Origin: a virus | DNA length: 59,357 nucleotides | Virus record (IMG/VR): IMGVR_UViG_3300033148_005636 | Span: 1 to 59,357 of that record | Direction: 5' to 3' (one strand) | Part shown: piece by piece, positions 7,447 to 14,452 of the stretch | How positions within the stretch are numbered: the first letter of the stretch is position 1 | Layout: every line of letters starts with the position of its first letter | Notes under the pieces: generated by a model | What the model saw: only the letters and a program-made list of their open reading frames with translations | The model's database searches: none | Told to the model about the DNA's origin: nothing | Translations under genes and position numbers: made by a program

Positions 7447-7678
7447 GCTCGCTCGCCTCCTGGCCCACTACGGGCTCCTCGTCGGCCACTCGATCAACGG
7501 CGAGCATCGCCAGCGCCGTAAGCGCGTGGCCGATGGCGCCGGTAGCCAGTTGGGCCGCGCGCTCCAGATATTCACATTCAGCGGCGTACTCCGCATGGCT
7601 CATGTACACGCACGCCTGTTCCGCGTGCTTCTCGGGCGTCCAGACGACGTTACCGACCTGCCTCTCCACGGCCCTCAC
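7439..7678 (-). CDS. Hypothetical helical protein (79 aa)
   Basis: GTG at 7678 overlaps the ASCH copy 2 stop (GTGA). The second half has a hydrophobic helix (GAIGHALTALAMLAV). No family recognised. It sits between ASCH copy 2 and the Cys-rich protein in one transcript. Confidence 0.55.
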   Translation of the reverse strand: MRAVERQVGNVVWTPEKHAEQACVYMSHAEYAAECEYLERAAQLATGAIGHALTALAMLAVDRVADEEPVVGQEASERE

Positions 7679-8139
7679 CTCTTTCGATATGTTCCATCAC
7701 TGTCGTCCATGCCATCCCGCACGACCTCGAAATGGAGCAGCCACTGCGGGCGCGGTCCACGTCGCAGACGCGTGTGTTGTACGAAGAACTCGCGCAGGCA
7801 CTCGCTCGGAGTCCGCACCGCGCCGCCGGGCTGCTCCGTGCCTTCGCGCCAGCCCGGCGGTCGGAACCCGTCCGCCCAGGCGAAGTCGTCGGTCATCATG
7901 CGCTCGCGCTCGATAACCTCGCGGCCCGTGAAGCGCACCCACAACGGGATGCGCTTGCCACCGACCGTGACCTGCGCGATGCTGCCGGGCCTGCGCGGCT
8001 GCCCGCGCACGGTGTGCGTCTTCTCGCCCGCGCGAATGAGCAGGATGGGATTGTAGGCGAGTTCCGGGGCGGGCGTCATCGGAATGGTGCGCACGCCCCA
8101 CCACAGGGCCTCGATGGTGTCGGGTGGCCAGTTACTCAT
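7675..8139 (-). CDS. ASCH-domain protein, copy 2 (154 aa)
   Basis: ATG at 8139 overlaps the membrane peptide gene (ATGA). It has the same ASCH motif (LLIRAGEKTHTVRG) and layout as copy 1 at 4815-5273. The two are about two-thirds identical by eye, diverging mainly in the loop before the last strand. See copy 1 for function. Confidence 0.8.
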   Translation of the reverse strand: MSNWPPDTIEALWWGVRTIPMTPAPELAYNPILLIRAGEKTHTVRGQPRRPGSIAQVTVGGKRIPLWVRFTGREVIERERMMTDDFAWADGFRPPGWREGTEQPGGAVRTPSECLREFFVQHTRLRRGPRPQWLLHFEVVRDGMDDSDGTYRKR

Positions 8140-8303
8140 GAGCCTTCGCCCCCTCTGCCTATCAATGTGCCGATGCCCGCACCGATGACGAGTCCCATGA
8201 CCCATGCCACCGCCGCGGGCGCGCCCGGTTGCGCGAATATCCACATCCCGCCCGCGATGACGAGCCCGAGCAGCGCGCCCAGCAGACAGCCAGCGTCATG
8301 CAT
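8136..8303 (-). CDS. Two-helix small membrane protein, copy 3 (55 aa)
   Basis: ATG at 8303 lies in the same GATGCATGACG junction as copy 1. Two hydrophobic segments flank QPGAPAAVAW. Closest in sequence to the copy at 5273-5443. The upstream gene again ends in DDDA over the start codon, showing that the junction itself was duplicated. Confidence 0.75.
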   Translation of the reverse strand: MHDAGCLLGALLGLVIAGGMWIFAQPGAPAAVAWVMGLVIGAGIGTLIGRGGEGS

Positions 8304-9060
8304 CGTCGTCACCCTCCCCCGCCGCCGCAAGGGCGGATAGCAGGGCGTGCCTGCTCTTCGGGAAGGACGTTACGGTTGGCAGCACACCACCCCGGAACTC
8401 CACGTCCGCGAACAGCCCGTCCCTACCGTTGATGCCACGCTCTTCCATGATTTCCCTAAGCCACACCAACAACTCACGTGCCAACTCCTCATTCTCCGCT
8501 GCCACACTCGCAGCGTACTCCACTGCCGCTGCTCGTGCGTGCGGATCCTCGTCGAGGCGGAGGACGAAGTAGCGGGCCTTGGAGTCGGTCGGCGAACCGT
8601 CGGCCTTGCGGATGTCAAACTTGCGGGTGAGACCACCGACCATGTAGCCCGGCTTCTTATCCTCTGGCAGGCTCCGCCCCTTACTCTCCACTGCCACGCG
8701 CGACAGCACCTCCTCCGCCGCCCCGAGAGCAGCCCGCGCGATACACGTCGCGCACTCTCCACCGGGGCCGCTATCAGGCCCTTCATAGGGACACGTCTCG
8801 GGACTCCACGGCGGCGGACAGTGGCGGTCCTGCAACAGCCAGTCAATGACGCGCTCCAGGGCCGCACGCGGCACCATGTCCTCCACAACCGCGTGACCGT
8901 CAACGACGGACAGGCGAGCACCGCAGGTCGGGCAACAGCACATGGCACCGGCAGGTATGCACCACGTCTCGGGCGCGTCGAGGCCCGGCACCCGCACCCG
9001 CCACCACGAATCGCCAATCGGCCCAACCTGGTCCAGCTTGTGACACCACTCATGCATCAT
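8296..9060 (-). CDS. Phage protein with zinc ribbon and conserved C-terminal domain (254 aa)
   Basis: ATG ATG at 9060/9057 overlaps the upstream stop (TGATG) with AGGAGG before it. The N-terminal half holds a zinc ribbon (MCCCPTCG) and a second Cys set (CPYEG ... CATC). The C-terminal half (FDIRKADGSPTDSKARYFVL ... DEDPHARAAAVEYA) resembles a small domain common in phage proteins of unknown function. It replaces DUF5131 in this copy of the module. Confidence 0.65.
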   Translation of the reverse strand: MMHEWCHKLDQVGPIGDSWWRVRVPGLDAPETWCIPAGAMCCCPTCGARLSVVDGHAVVEDMVPRAALERVIDWLLQDRHCPPPWSPETCPYEGPDSGPGGECATCIARAALGAAEEVLSRVAVESKGRSLPEDKKPGYMVGGLTRKFDIRKADGSPTDSKARYFVLRLDEDPHARAAAVEYAASVAAENEELARELLVWLREIMEERGINGRDGLFADVEFRGGVLPTVTSFPKSRHALLSALAAAGEGDDDA

Positions 9061-9475
9061 CAGTCGCCTCCTGATCTGCCTCATGCAAGGTCCAATAGCC
9101 AGCAGGGTCATCGACAGACCAATGACTGCCGCCGGGTCGCAACTGAGGCGTGTCCGGCACTGCCGACAGCACCGCCACCTCCTCAGCCGCCGTCACGCCT
9201 TGCGTCCTCCGCCGCTCGCACAGATCAGCAATCGCTCGTTCCTGCCAAAGCTCTTTCGCGCGTTGCCTGATTACATCGCGTCGCACGTTCCGCTCGAACA
9301 CCGGCATTCCCACGCGCAACATATCAACCGCGACCGACCACGTACCTTCGTCGAGTTGCCACACTAAGAGCCGCATAGCGCCCCGGACCCGCTCGGCTAC
9401 CAGATCGCGAAGTTCACCCTCTTCGTACTCGCGCGCCGCCTGCTCAATGGCTGTTTCGCGTTGTTCACTCTGCAT
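9050..9475 (-). CDS. Helical protein, module copy 2 (141 aa)
   Basis: ATG at 9475 follows GGAGGAGC, the same leader as the paralogue at 6743. Residues 1-95 align with that protein; the last 45 are unique and end in TDDA over the next start. Function unknown. Confidence 0.7.
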   Translation of the reverse strand: MQSEQRETAIEQAAREYEEGELRDLVAERVRGAMRLLVWQLDEGTWSVAVDMLRVGMPVFERNVRRDVIRQRAKELWQERAIADLCERRRTQGVTAAEEVAVLSAVPDTPQLRPGGSHWSVDDPAGYWTLHEADQEATDDA

Positions 9476-9490
9476 TCTCGCGCTCCTCCA

Positions 9491-9844
9491 TCACGCGCCA
9501 TCATCTACCGCCTCTTGGTGGGCCTTCCACACATCCCAGCACTCGGCGCAGGTGTACTCCAGCTTGTCGGGCCGGTAGGGGCAGCGGACGCAGTAATCGC
9601 CTTCGAATATTCTGATACCCAGCAACGCCTCCATCGGGCAGGAAGGCAGGTGGTGCGAAGGCACCTGCATGAGCGCGCGCACATAGCGCTCCAGGTGCTC
9701 TTGCATGCGGTCGTACTGACGAACGATTCTGCGTACCGTGTCTGCAAGTGTCTCCTGCGCACAGAACATGCACAGTCCGCTGTCAGCGTTAGAATGCATT
9801 TGCCCACAACGCACACAGGCTTCGCGCGACATCTGCTCATCCAT
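9491..9844 (-). CDS. Double zinc-ribbon protein (117 aa)
   Basis: ATG at 9844, with GGAGG nine bases upstream. Four CxxC pairs (CVRCG, CMFC, CVRC, CAEC) form two zinc ribbons flanking a helical middle. It follows dnaB by 49 bp in which I see nothing. Possibly a replication accessory by position, but this is only context. Confidence 0.6.
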   Translation of the reverse strand: MDEQMSREACVRCGQMHSNADSGLCMFCAQETLADTVRRIVRQYDRMQEHLERYVRALMQVPSHHLPSCPMEALLGIRIFEGDYCVRCPYRPDKLEYTCAECWDVWKAHQEAVDDGA

Positions 9845-9893
9845 ATTGTCATGCCTCCTCGTAAGTTGCACGACGTCAGTTCAGCCGCCCCTC

Positions 9894-11270
9894 TCACCAA
9901 CGCTGATCTACCCCGTCAGATTCGCGCGCCCTGCCCTCCGGCGCATCGGTGATGTGCCCCGTCGCAAGGTCGAACCGCACCGCGTGCACCCCGAACGGCG
10001 GCCTCCGCCGACACGCGTGCAGCCGCAACCGCCCCGACTCCTCCGCCTGCCAATCCTCTCGCCGCCGCTGTGCCCGACGACCCTCAGGCCCCCGCTCAAC
10101 ATCGAACACCAGCGTAGCCGCCTCGTCCCACGCCCGCGCCCACTTCGCGTGCCGCCCCGCCTGACCGTCCGTCAACTGCGATGGCACGATGATAGGGCAC
10201 CGCAGTTCCGCGGCCAGCGCCGCAATCCGATTCGCCTTGTCCTCCGCCGCCTGCACCAGCGTGTCACCCTTGCCCCCCTGGATTAGCTGGGCGTAATCTA
10301 TCAGCACCAGCCCAATCCGCTCGCTGATGCTGATGCGGCGCAGGTCGGTGAGCAGGCGGTCGAGGTCGAAGATGCTACCGCTCACGTAGAGCGGCAACCC
10401 CCGCCACTTCTGCGCCGCCTGCCGGAATCGCTCGCGCTCCTTAGCCGTCACGGGGCTCGCGGGCGAGAACACCGACGCCGAGAACTCGCCCAGCCACGCC
10501 ATCGCCCGCTCCTCCCACACGTCCTGCCCCTCAAGGACGTACGCCACCGCGCACCGGCCATTCTCCCCCTCCTCCGCGAACTCAAGCGCCGAGGACAGGA
10601 TCGCATTCAGCCCCACCATCGACTTGCCCGCCTTCTCGACGCCGCGCACTACCACCAGCCCATGCCCGGCCAGCCCGCCCATCTGCCGGTCGAGGTCCGG
10701 GATGCCCAGCCGCGCCGCGCTCACATGCGGCGGCGCCTCAAGCGCCGTCTCCAGCCGCGCCACCATCTTCTCCGCGTATTCTGCCGCCCGCACCGCCCCC
10801 TGCCCAGCCGTACGGACGCTGCACAACTCCGCGACCGCCCGCGCCGCCTCCGCCAAGACCTCCGCAGGGTCGTCCGGCTTGTCGTACGCCGCCGACTGTA
10901 GCTCAGCGCCCAGTCGCACCAGCGCCCTCAGCACCGCACAGTCGGCCACGATGCTCCCGTAGCGAATCGTGTGCGCGCTCGTCGGCACCTGCGCTATGAG
11001 CGCCGTGAGATACTCGCCGCCTCCACACCGCTCCAACACCTCGCGCCGCCGCAACTCCGCCGCCACCGTCACCGGGTCCACAGCCCCACCGCTGTCCGCC
11101 ACGTGCTCGATGGCGCTGAATATCTCCCGGTGCGCCTCCCGGTAGAAGTCCTCGGCCCGGACGAGCGCCCGCGCCCGCGCCACCGCCTCGGGATCAATCA
11201 GCATCGCCCCGAGTGTCGCCTGTTCGGCCTCAAGGTCCTGCGGGGGCAGGCGGTCGGTGGCGTCAGTCAC
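9894..11270 (-). CDS. dnaB: Replicative DNA helicase, DnaB family (458 aa)
   Basis: GTG at 11270 follows GGGAGGGG and overlaps the upstream stop (GTGA). The N-terminal DnaB domain (LPPQDLEAEQATLGAML) is followed by a RecA-like core with Walker A GVEKAGKS (210-217) and Walker B VLIDYAQL. It is a hexameric 5'-3' helicase that needs loading, probably by the initiator two genes upstream. No primase or polymerase gene is visible, so host enzymes likely join it. Confidence 0.9.
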   Translation of the reverse strand: MTDATDRLPPQDLEAEQATLGAMLIDPEAVARARALVRAEDFYREAHREIFSAIEHVADSGGAVDPVTVAAELRRREVLERCGGGEYLTALIAQVPTSAHTIRYGSIVADCAVLRALVRLGAELQSAAYDKPDDPAEVLAEAARAVAELCSVRTAGQGAVRAAEYAEKMVARLETALEAPPHVSAARLGIPDLDRQMGGLAGHGLVVVRGVEKAGKSMVGLNAILSSALEFAEEGENGRCAVAYVLEGQDVWEERAMAWLGEFSASVFSPASPVTAKERERFRQAAQKWRGLPLYVSGSIFDLDRLLTDLRRISISERIGLVLIDYAQLIQGGKGDTLVQAAEDKANRIAALAAELRCPIIVPSQLTDGQAGRHAKWARAWDEAATLVFDVERGPEGRRAQRRREDWQAEESGRLRLHACRRRPPFGVHAVRFDLATGHITDAPEGRARESDGVDQRW

Positions 11271-11500
11271 GATTGCCCCTCCCGGCTCTCCGCAACGCCC
11301 GCCTGCTGCTCATACCAGAACGGCCTGTCGCGCTTCACTACGTCCACCTGACCATCGGGAGACACGTTCATCTCATACTGCTCCGTATCTGACCCCATAT
11401 AGACCATGACACCACGGCGAGGGTCGCACGCCACACGCTCGATGCGAAATGGCCCCCAACGGAAGCCGTACGTCGTCTCAGCGAGGTCGAAGCCACTCAT
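11267..11500 (-). CDS. Hypothetical protein (77 aa)
   Basis: ATG at 11500 follows GGAGG and overlaps the initiator stop (ATGA); its own stop overlaps dnaB's GTG. Beta-rich, with no recognised family. Lying translationally coupled between initiator and helicase, it might assist helicase loading, but nothing in the sequence proves this. Confidence 0.6.
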   Translation of the reverse strand: MSGFDLAETTYGFRWGPFRIERVACDPRRGVMVYMGSDTEQYEMNVSPDGQVDVVKRDRPFWYEQQAGVAESREGQS

Positions 11501-12612
11501 CCCTGAGCCTCCGGTCTCTCTTCTGGGTGCTCAGCGTAGTACGCCTCCCACCGCGCCTCCCGCTCTGCATCCAGCTTCCGCTGCAATTCCCATGCCCGGT
11601 CAAGGTCCGGGTCCCTGTCATCCTCCGCTTCCTCGCGCTCGCGCTCGATACGTTCGAGCCACTTTGCGGGCAGATGCTTCTCCGTGGCCTTCGGCGGGTA
11701 GCGCTCCAGCAGCGCTACGGCGTCGTCCTCGTCGGTGATGTACCAGTCCGCCTCGCCCTCTATAGCGATGATCAGTTCCACGAGCCAGCGGTCGCAGATA
11801 TGCTGTGACCACGGGAGATCGAAACACGCATTGCGCAGGTTGGGGTAGTTGAGCTTCTTCATGCCCACATCGTCGGGCAGGTCGTCGTAGGGCCGTGCGC
11901 CGTTGCCGTTGCCGTTGGAAGTACTCTCTTGAGACTCTTCGTCGTGTACGTCTGTGTCTGGTCTAGTCTGGTCTAGTCTAGTCTGGTCTAGTCTGTTGCC
12001 GTCGTGTTCGGCACCTGCCGGAACACCTGTAGGAACACCTGTCCCAGCAGGTGTCGAAACAGGTGTTGGAACAGGTGAGGGGAGAGCTGTGGGCTCAGGT
12101 GCAGCGCCGTCCGAGTCACCTGTGCGAGACATGAGGTGCACTACCCGGTCACATGCGGCACTTAGCCCGACACGAAGCCCATACCTGTCGGGCGTGACGT
12201 TCTTCAGGTGGCCGTACTGCTCGGCGAATGCAACCAGATCAGCGGGCGGTTCCCAGTCTGGCGGTGGCGGGTACTCAGGGCCGCTCACGCGCAGCCAGTT
12301 CGGCCTGTCGTGCCGGTGGTAGTCGACGATTTCGAGGAGTTCGTCGCCGTCTACCTCATAGCGCCGGATCAGCCCGCAAGCCTCCATCGCGTCGAGCGCC
12401 CGCGCCGCCTGTGTAGGCGTTATGCGCGCCAGTCCCCCGATGACGTGGGCGAACCTGGCGGGGTCGGCGGTGAACCTGCCGAAGTCGTCGGCGTGGGCCT
12501 TGAGCGGCCAGTATAGGGCGAGGGCCGTTTTCGACTTCCGCCACAGGCAGCACAGGCGCTCAGACAGCATCGCGTCACGGTGCACCTTCGCCCACTGCTT
12601 CGCCATGGCCAC
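11497..12612 (-). CDS. Replisome-organiser-like replication initiator (371 aa)
   Basis: GTG at 12612 (ATG at 12606 is an alternative) follows GAGGAGG. The first 110 residues form a winged helix typical of phage replisome organisers (LYWPLKAHADDFGRF, ARALDAMEACGLIRRY). A low-complexity linker of Pro/Thr/Gly and RLDQT repeats is next, then a charged C-terminal region that could load helicase. The linker DNA holds two sets of short repeats (11956-12122), as in phages whose origin lies inside the initiator gene. It has its own promoter and structured leader and is followed by dnaB. Confidence 0.75.
   Translation of the reverse strand: MAMAKQWAKVHRDAMLSERLCCLWRKSKTALALYWPLKAHADDFGRFTADPARFAHVIGGLARITPTQAARALDAMEACGLIRRYEVDGDELLEIVDYHRHDRPNWLRVSGPEYPPPPDWEPPADLVAFAEQYGHLKNVTPDRYGLRVGLSAACDRVVHLMSRTGDSDGAAPEPTALPSPVPTPVSTPAGTGVPTGVPAGAEHDGNRLDQTRLDQTRPDTDVHDEESQESTSNGNGNGARPYDDLPDDVGMKKLNYPNLRNACFDLPWSQHICDRWLVELIIAIEGEADWYITDEDDAVALLERYPPKATEKHLPAKWLERIEREREEAEDDRDPDLDRAWELQRKLDAEREARWEAYYAEHPEERPEAQG
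11956..12122. other. Candidate replication origin: repeats inside the initiator gene
   Basis: Positions 11956-11995 are eight tandem copies of GTCT(G/A). At 12012-12122 the hexamer CACCTG or its complement CAGGTG occurs eight times: three CACCTG, then four CAGGTG, then one CACCTG. These could be iterons for the initiator encoded by the same DNA. The alternative is that they only reflect a repetitive protein linker. Confidence 0.4.
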
Positions 12613-12614
12613 CG

Positions 12615-12756
12615 GACCTCCTCAGAACAGACAAGCCCCCGCAGGGACCGCGATCCTGTCCAGCCAAGACGAGGAGGCCGCGTTAGTGATCCCTGCGGGG
12701 GCAATCCGGTTGATGTACATGAAACGAACCTCCTTGAAGCGCCCTGGCTGGACAGG
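12615..12756 (-). promoter_or_regulatory. Structured leader with interleaved stems before the initiator gene
   Basis: Two perfect inverted repeats interlock: a 13-bp pair (12635-12647 with 12690-12702) and an 11-bp pair (12655-12665 with 12746-12756). In the transcript they are arranged B'-A'-B-A, which is a pseudoknot topology. A stretch at 12671-12679 can pair over 9 bases with the initiator's GAGGAGGTC ribosome site (12615-12623), so sequestering of that site is plausible. A 32-codon leader frame lies inside. Confidence 0.6.
12622..12720 (-). CDS. Leader peptide of the replication operon (32 aa)
   Basis: ATG at 12720 has a strong AAGGAGG ribosome site. The stop overlaps the initiator's ribosome site (TGAGGAGG), so ribosomes finishing this frame would open it. 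The peptide contains two similar phrases, RIAPAG and RIAVPAG, which come from the inverted-repeat arms. Its translation would cover both A' and B arms, so it may act in cis as an attenuator-like sensor. Confidence 0.55.
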   Translation of the reverse strand: MYINRIAPAGITNAASSSWLDRIAVPAGACLF

Positions 12757-12759
12757 TTC

Positions 12760-12788
12760 ACCATACAACGTCTCGCGCCCTATGTCAA
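12760..12788 (-). promoter_or_regulatory. Promoter of the replication operon
   Basis: On the minus strand TTGACA (12788-12783), 17-bp spacer, TATGGT (12765-12760). The predicted transcript starts near 12753, within the B' arm of the leader. It lies between pentamer array 1 and the leader. Confidence 0.65.
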
Positions 12789-12807
12789 TCGCGCTGTCGC
12801 GGCCGTT

Positions 12808-12892
12808 GCCGCACCTCGCCTTACCTTGCCATGCCTCACCCTGCCTAGCCATGCCATACCCGGCCTCGCCTAGCCTCGCCGCACCGCGCCTT
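12808..12892. repeat. Degenerate pentamer array 1 (NNGGY, about 17 units)
   Basis: On the minus strand about 17 consecutive 5-bp units follow NNGG(C/T), for example GAGGC TAGGC GAGGC. It starts at the 3' end of the Cas7/RAMP-like gene and ends before the replication promoter. It has no good coding explanation. Confidence 0.85.
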
Positions 12893-13421
12893 ACAAAGCA
12901 CTCCACGCCGTGACGACGAACCGACCCATCGGCCCCTTGCAGTCTGGCCGCCAGTCCAGTACGCCGACGCGCGACCCAGCGTCGTCAATGATCTGGCGCA
13001 ACTGCTTCTCCGTCACGAGCGCCGGGTCGTACTGGATCGTCGCCTCGATGCGCCACTCGTCGAACCGTGGGCGGTGCCGCACCACACGGCCCTTCGTGCT
13101 GGGCACGACGACCGAGCGGCTGTCGATGGTGTACTCCTGCGGGTCGAGGATGAGGTACTCGGGCTCGATGGCGATACAGGCCGCGACGGGCTTCTGGAGG
13201 CTCGCGCGCCCCTTGCCCTTGGAGTAGACGGCAGCGCGAATGAGGGCCTGCCGCAGGGCCTCCGCCGGGATGTACAGCTCGCCGTCCGGGGTGCGATAGG
13301 CGGCGATCTCCGCCTGGTCCTCGGGCGTCCGCTTCTCCAGCGGAGGGTCGATGTCCTCCAACGGAAATCTGTGCATGAGCAGCGGACTGATACCCGTCAG
13401 TTCGATCTTCACGGCGTCCAT
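12891..13421 (-). CDS. Cas7/RAMP-like phage protein, candidate single-strand annealing protein (176 aa)
   Basis: ATG at 13421 follows AAGGAGC at long spacing (GTG at 13430 is possible). The start VKIELTGISPLLMHRF, the mid segment IPAEALRQALIRAA and the end RPDCKGPMGRFVV fit a common phage family that I associate, from fold-level resemblance only, with the Cas7/RAMP ferredoxin-like fold. It sits downstream of a Cas4-like nuclease in the position where other phages pair an exonuclease with an annealing protein, and is bracketed by NNGGY arrays. A role in ssDNA annealing is inference. Confidence 0.5.
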   Translation of the reverse strand: MDAVKIELTGISPLLMHRFPLEDIDPPLEKRTPEDQAEIAAYRTPDGELYIPAEALRQALIRAAVYSKGKGRASLQKPVAACIAIEPEYLILDPQEYTIDSRSVVVPSTKGRVVRHRPRFDEWRIEATIQYDPALVTEKQLRQIIDDAGSRVGVLDWRPDCKGPMGRFVVTAWSAL

Positions 13422-13471
13422 CGTCGTCACGCTCCTTCTGTGGTCTGTCTCCTTGACATGCCTCGCTAACG

Positions 13472-13735
13472 TCACCCTGCCTCGTCTTGCCACACCTTAC
13501 CCAGCCCTACCGTGCCCGGCCTTGCCGGACCCCGCCCTGCCCTGCCTCGCCAGGCCGCGCCCCGCCAGGCCAGGCCTTACCGGGCCGCGCCTCACCCCGA
13601 GAAGACTCGTAAGCGTCCCCTGCCTCGCCCCGCCGCGCCGGGCATTGCCACACCTCGCCCAGCCGTGCCAAGCCTCGCCAGGCCACGCCTCGCCACGCCT
13701 CGCCATGCCATGCCTAACCTCGCCACGCCAAGCCG
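13472..13735. repeat. Degenerate pentamer array 2 (NNGGY, about 46 units in two blocks)
   Basis: On the minus strand about 23 units of NNGG(C/T), a roughly 20-bp interruption around 13596-13618 (ACGCTTACGAGTCTTC), then about 23 more. It directly precedes the Cas7/RAMP-like gene. Long Arg/Gly-rich frames cross it but only read the repeat. Confidence 0.85.
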
Positions 13736-13774
13736 TACATGCACAGCCCCGCGCATACCAGAGCCGCTGTGTGG

Positions 13775-13868
13775 GGGGAGACAGCAATCGGTACGCGCGG
13801 GGCAATCCGCGTGTCGGGTTCGGGCCAGTTGTCCGCGGCTCATGACTCTTCATCGATGCTGTCTCCCC
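13775..13868 (-). promoter_or_regulatory. Leader with 12-bp inverted repeat upstream of array 2
   Basis: GGGGAGACAGCA at 13775-13786 and its exact complement at 13857-13868 are 70 bp apart. The second arm lies just after the predicted transcript start (about 13872). A long-range hairpin at the 5' end of the transcript resembles the layout of the replication-operon leader. The stretch from 13422 to 13903 holds only this leader, array 2 and a promoter. Confidence 0.5.
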
Positions 13869-13878
13869 AGACATCTTC

Positions 13879-13907
13879 ATCCTACCACATCCGCGCGGCC
13901 CCGTCAA
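13879..13907 (-). promoter_or_regulatory. Promoter for the Cas7/RAMP-like gene
   Basis: Minus strand TTGACG (13907-13902), 17-bp spacer, TAGGAT (13884-13879). The -35 overlaps the stop codon of the upstream secreted-protein gene. The transcript would run through the inverted-repeat leader and array 2 into the Cas7/RAMP-like gene. Confidence 0.6.
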
Positions 13908-14452
13908 GCCCCGATGACCCAGACCTGCCGCACACCCGCGTTGTCGTCGCCCCACAAGGTGCCGCGCCGGGGTTCCCAGAAGTCCAGCCACAGGTCGGCG
14001 CCCTTGCGACGGGCGACGCGGTCGTTGCGGCGCGCGCCGGTATCAAGCACCTGCCGGATGCCGGTTCGCGGGTGCCAGACCCACGTGTATGCGGGCAGCA
14101 GGTTGGCCGCCACGCACCGCTCGTCCACACCGTGGCCGTAGCGCGTCCCCTGCCCGCGCGGGAAGCCCTCCTCCGGGAAGTAGGTGGTGAGCCACGCGCG
14201 AAGCCGTCGCACGTCGCCCTCCAGCGCCCGTTCGTATCCCTCGCGTTGCCAGTCCTCAAGTTCTCCGAAGCAGCCCGATAATGCCTTGGTCGCGCAGCGT
14301 TGCAGCGGTTCGTCGGGCAGGTCCGCCACAGCCTCGACGGCGCTGTCCGGTTCAGCACTCTCCACCACTCGCGGCCCCCACGCCACGGCGCACGAGACAC
14401 CCAGCAGCGTCGCCATCAGCCCGCACGTCACCGCTGTGCGTGGTGTCCTCAC
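13904..14452 (-). CDS. Secreted protein with 3D/double-psi barrel-like domain (182 aa)
   Basis: GTG at 14452 follows GGAGGAGG and overlaps the Cas4-like stop (GTGA). The N-terminus is a signal peptide (MRTPRTAVTCGLMATLLGV, then CAVAWG; the Cys could make it a lipoprotein). The C-terminal half (VDERCVAANLLPAYTWVWHP ... RQVLDTGARR ... ADLWLDFW) resembles the 3D domain of MltA-like lytic transglycosylases with its Asp residues. It could trim or bind peptidoglycan. Its place among recombination genes is odd. Confidence 0.55.
   Translation of the reverse strand: MRTPRTAVTCGLMATLLGVSCAVAWGPRVVESAEPDSAVEAVADLPDEPLQRCATKALSGCFGELEDWQREGYERALEGDVRRLRAWLTTYFPEEGFPRGQGTRYGHGVDERCVAANLLPAYTWVWHPRTGIRQVLDTGARRNDRVARRKGADLWLDFWEPRRGTLWGDDNAGVRQVWVIGA

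Noticed and set aside
12808-13735. Repeat arrays as a CRISPR
   Set aside because: Units are 5 bp, degenerate and contiguous with no spacers; no cas1/cas2 is present. The Cas4-like and Cas7-like proteins are better read as recombination proteins.
13497-13991. Minus-strand 164-codon frame through array 2
   Set aside because: Most of it is a translation of the NNGGY repeat (Ala/Arg/Gly/Trp) and other frames through the array are equally open. A short peptide starting near 13880 cannot be excluded.
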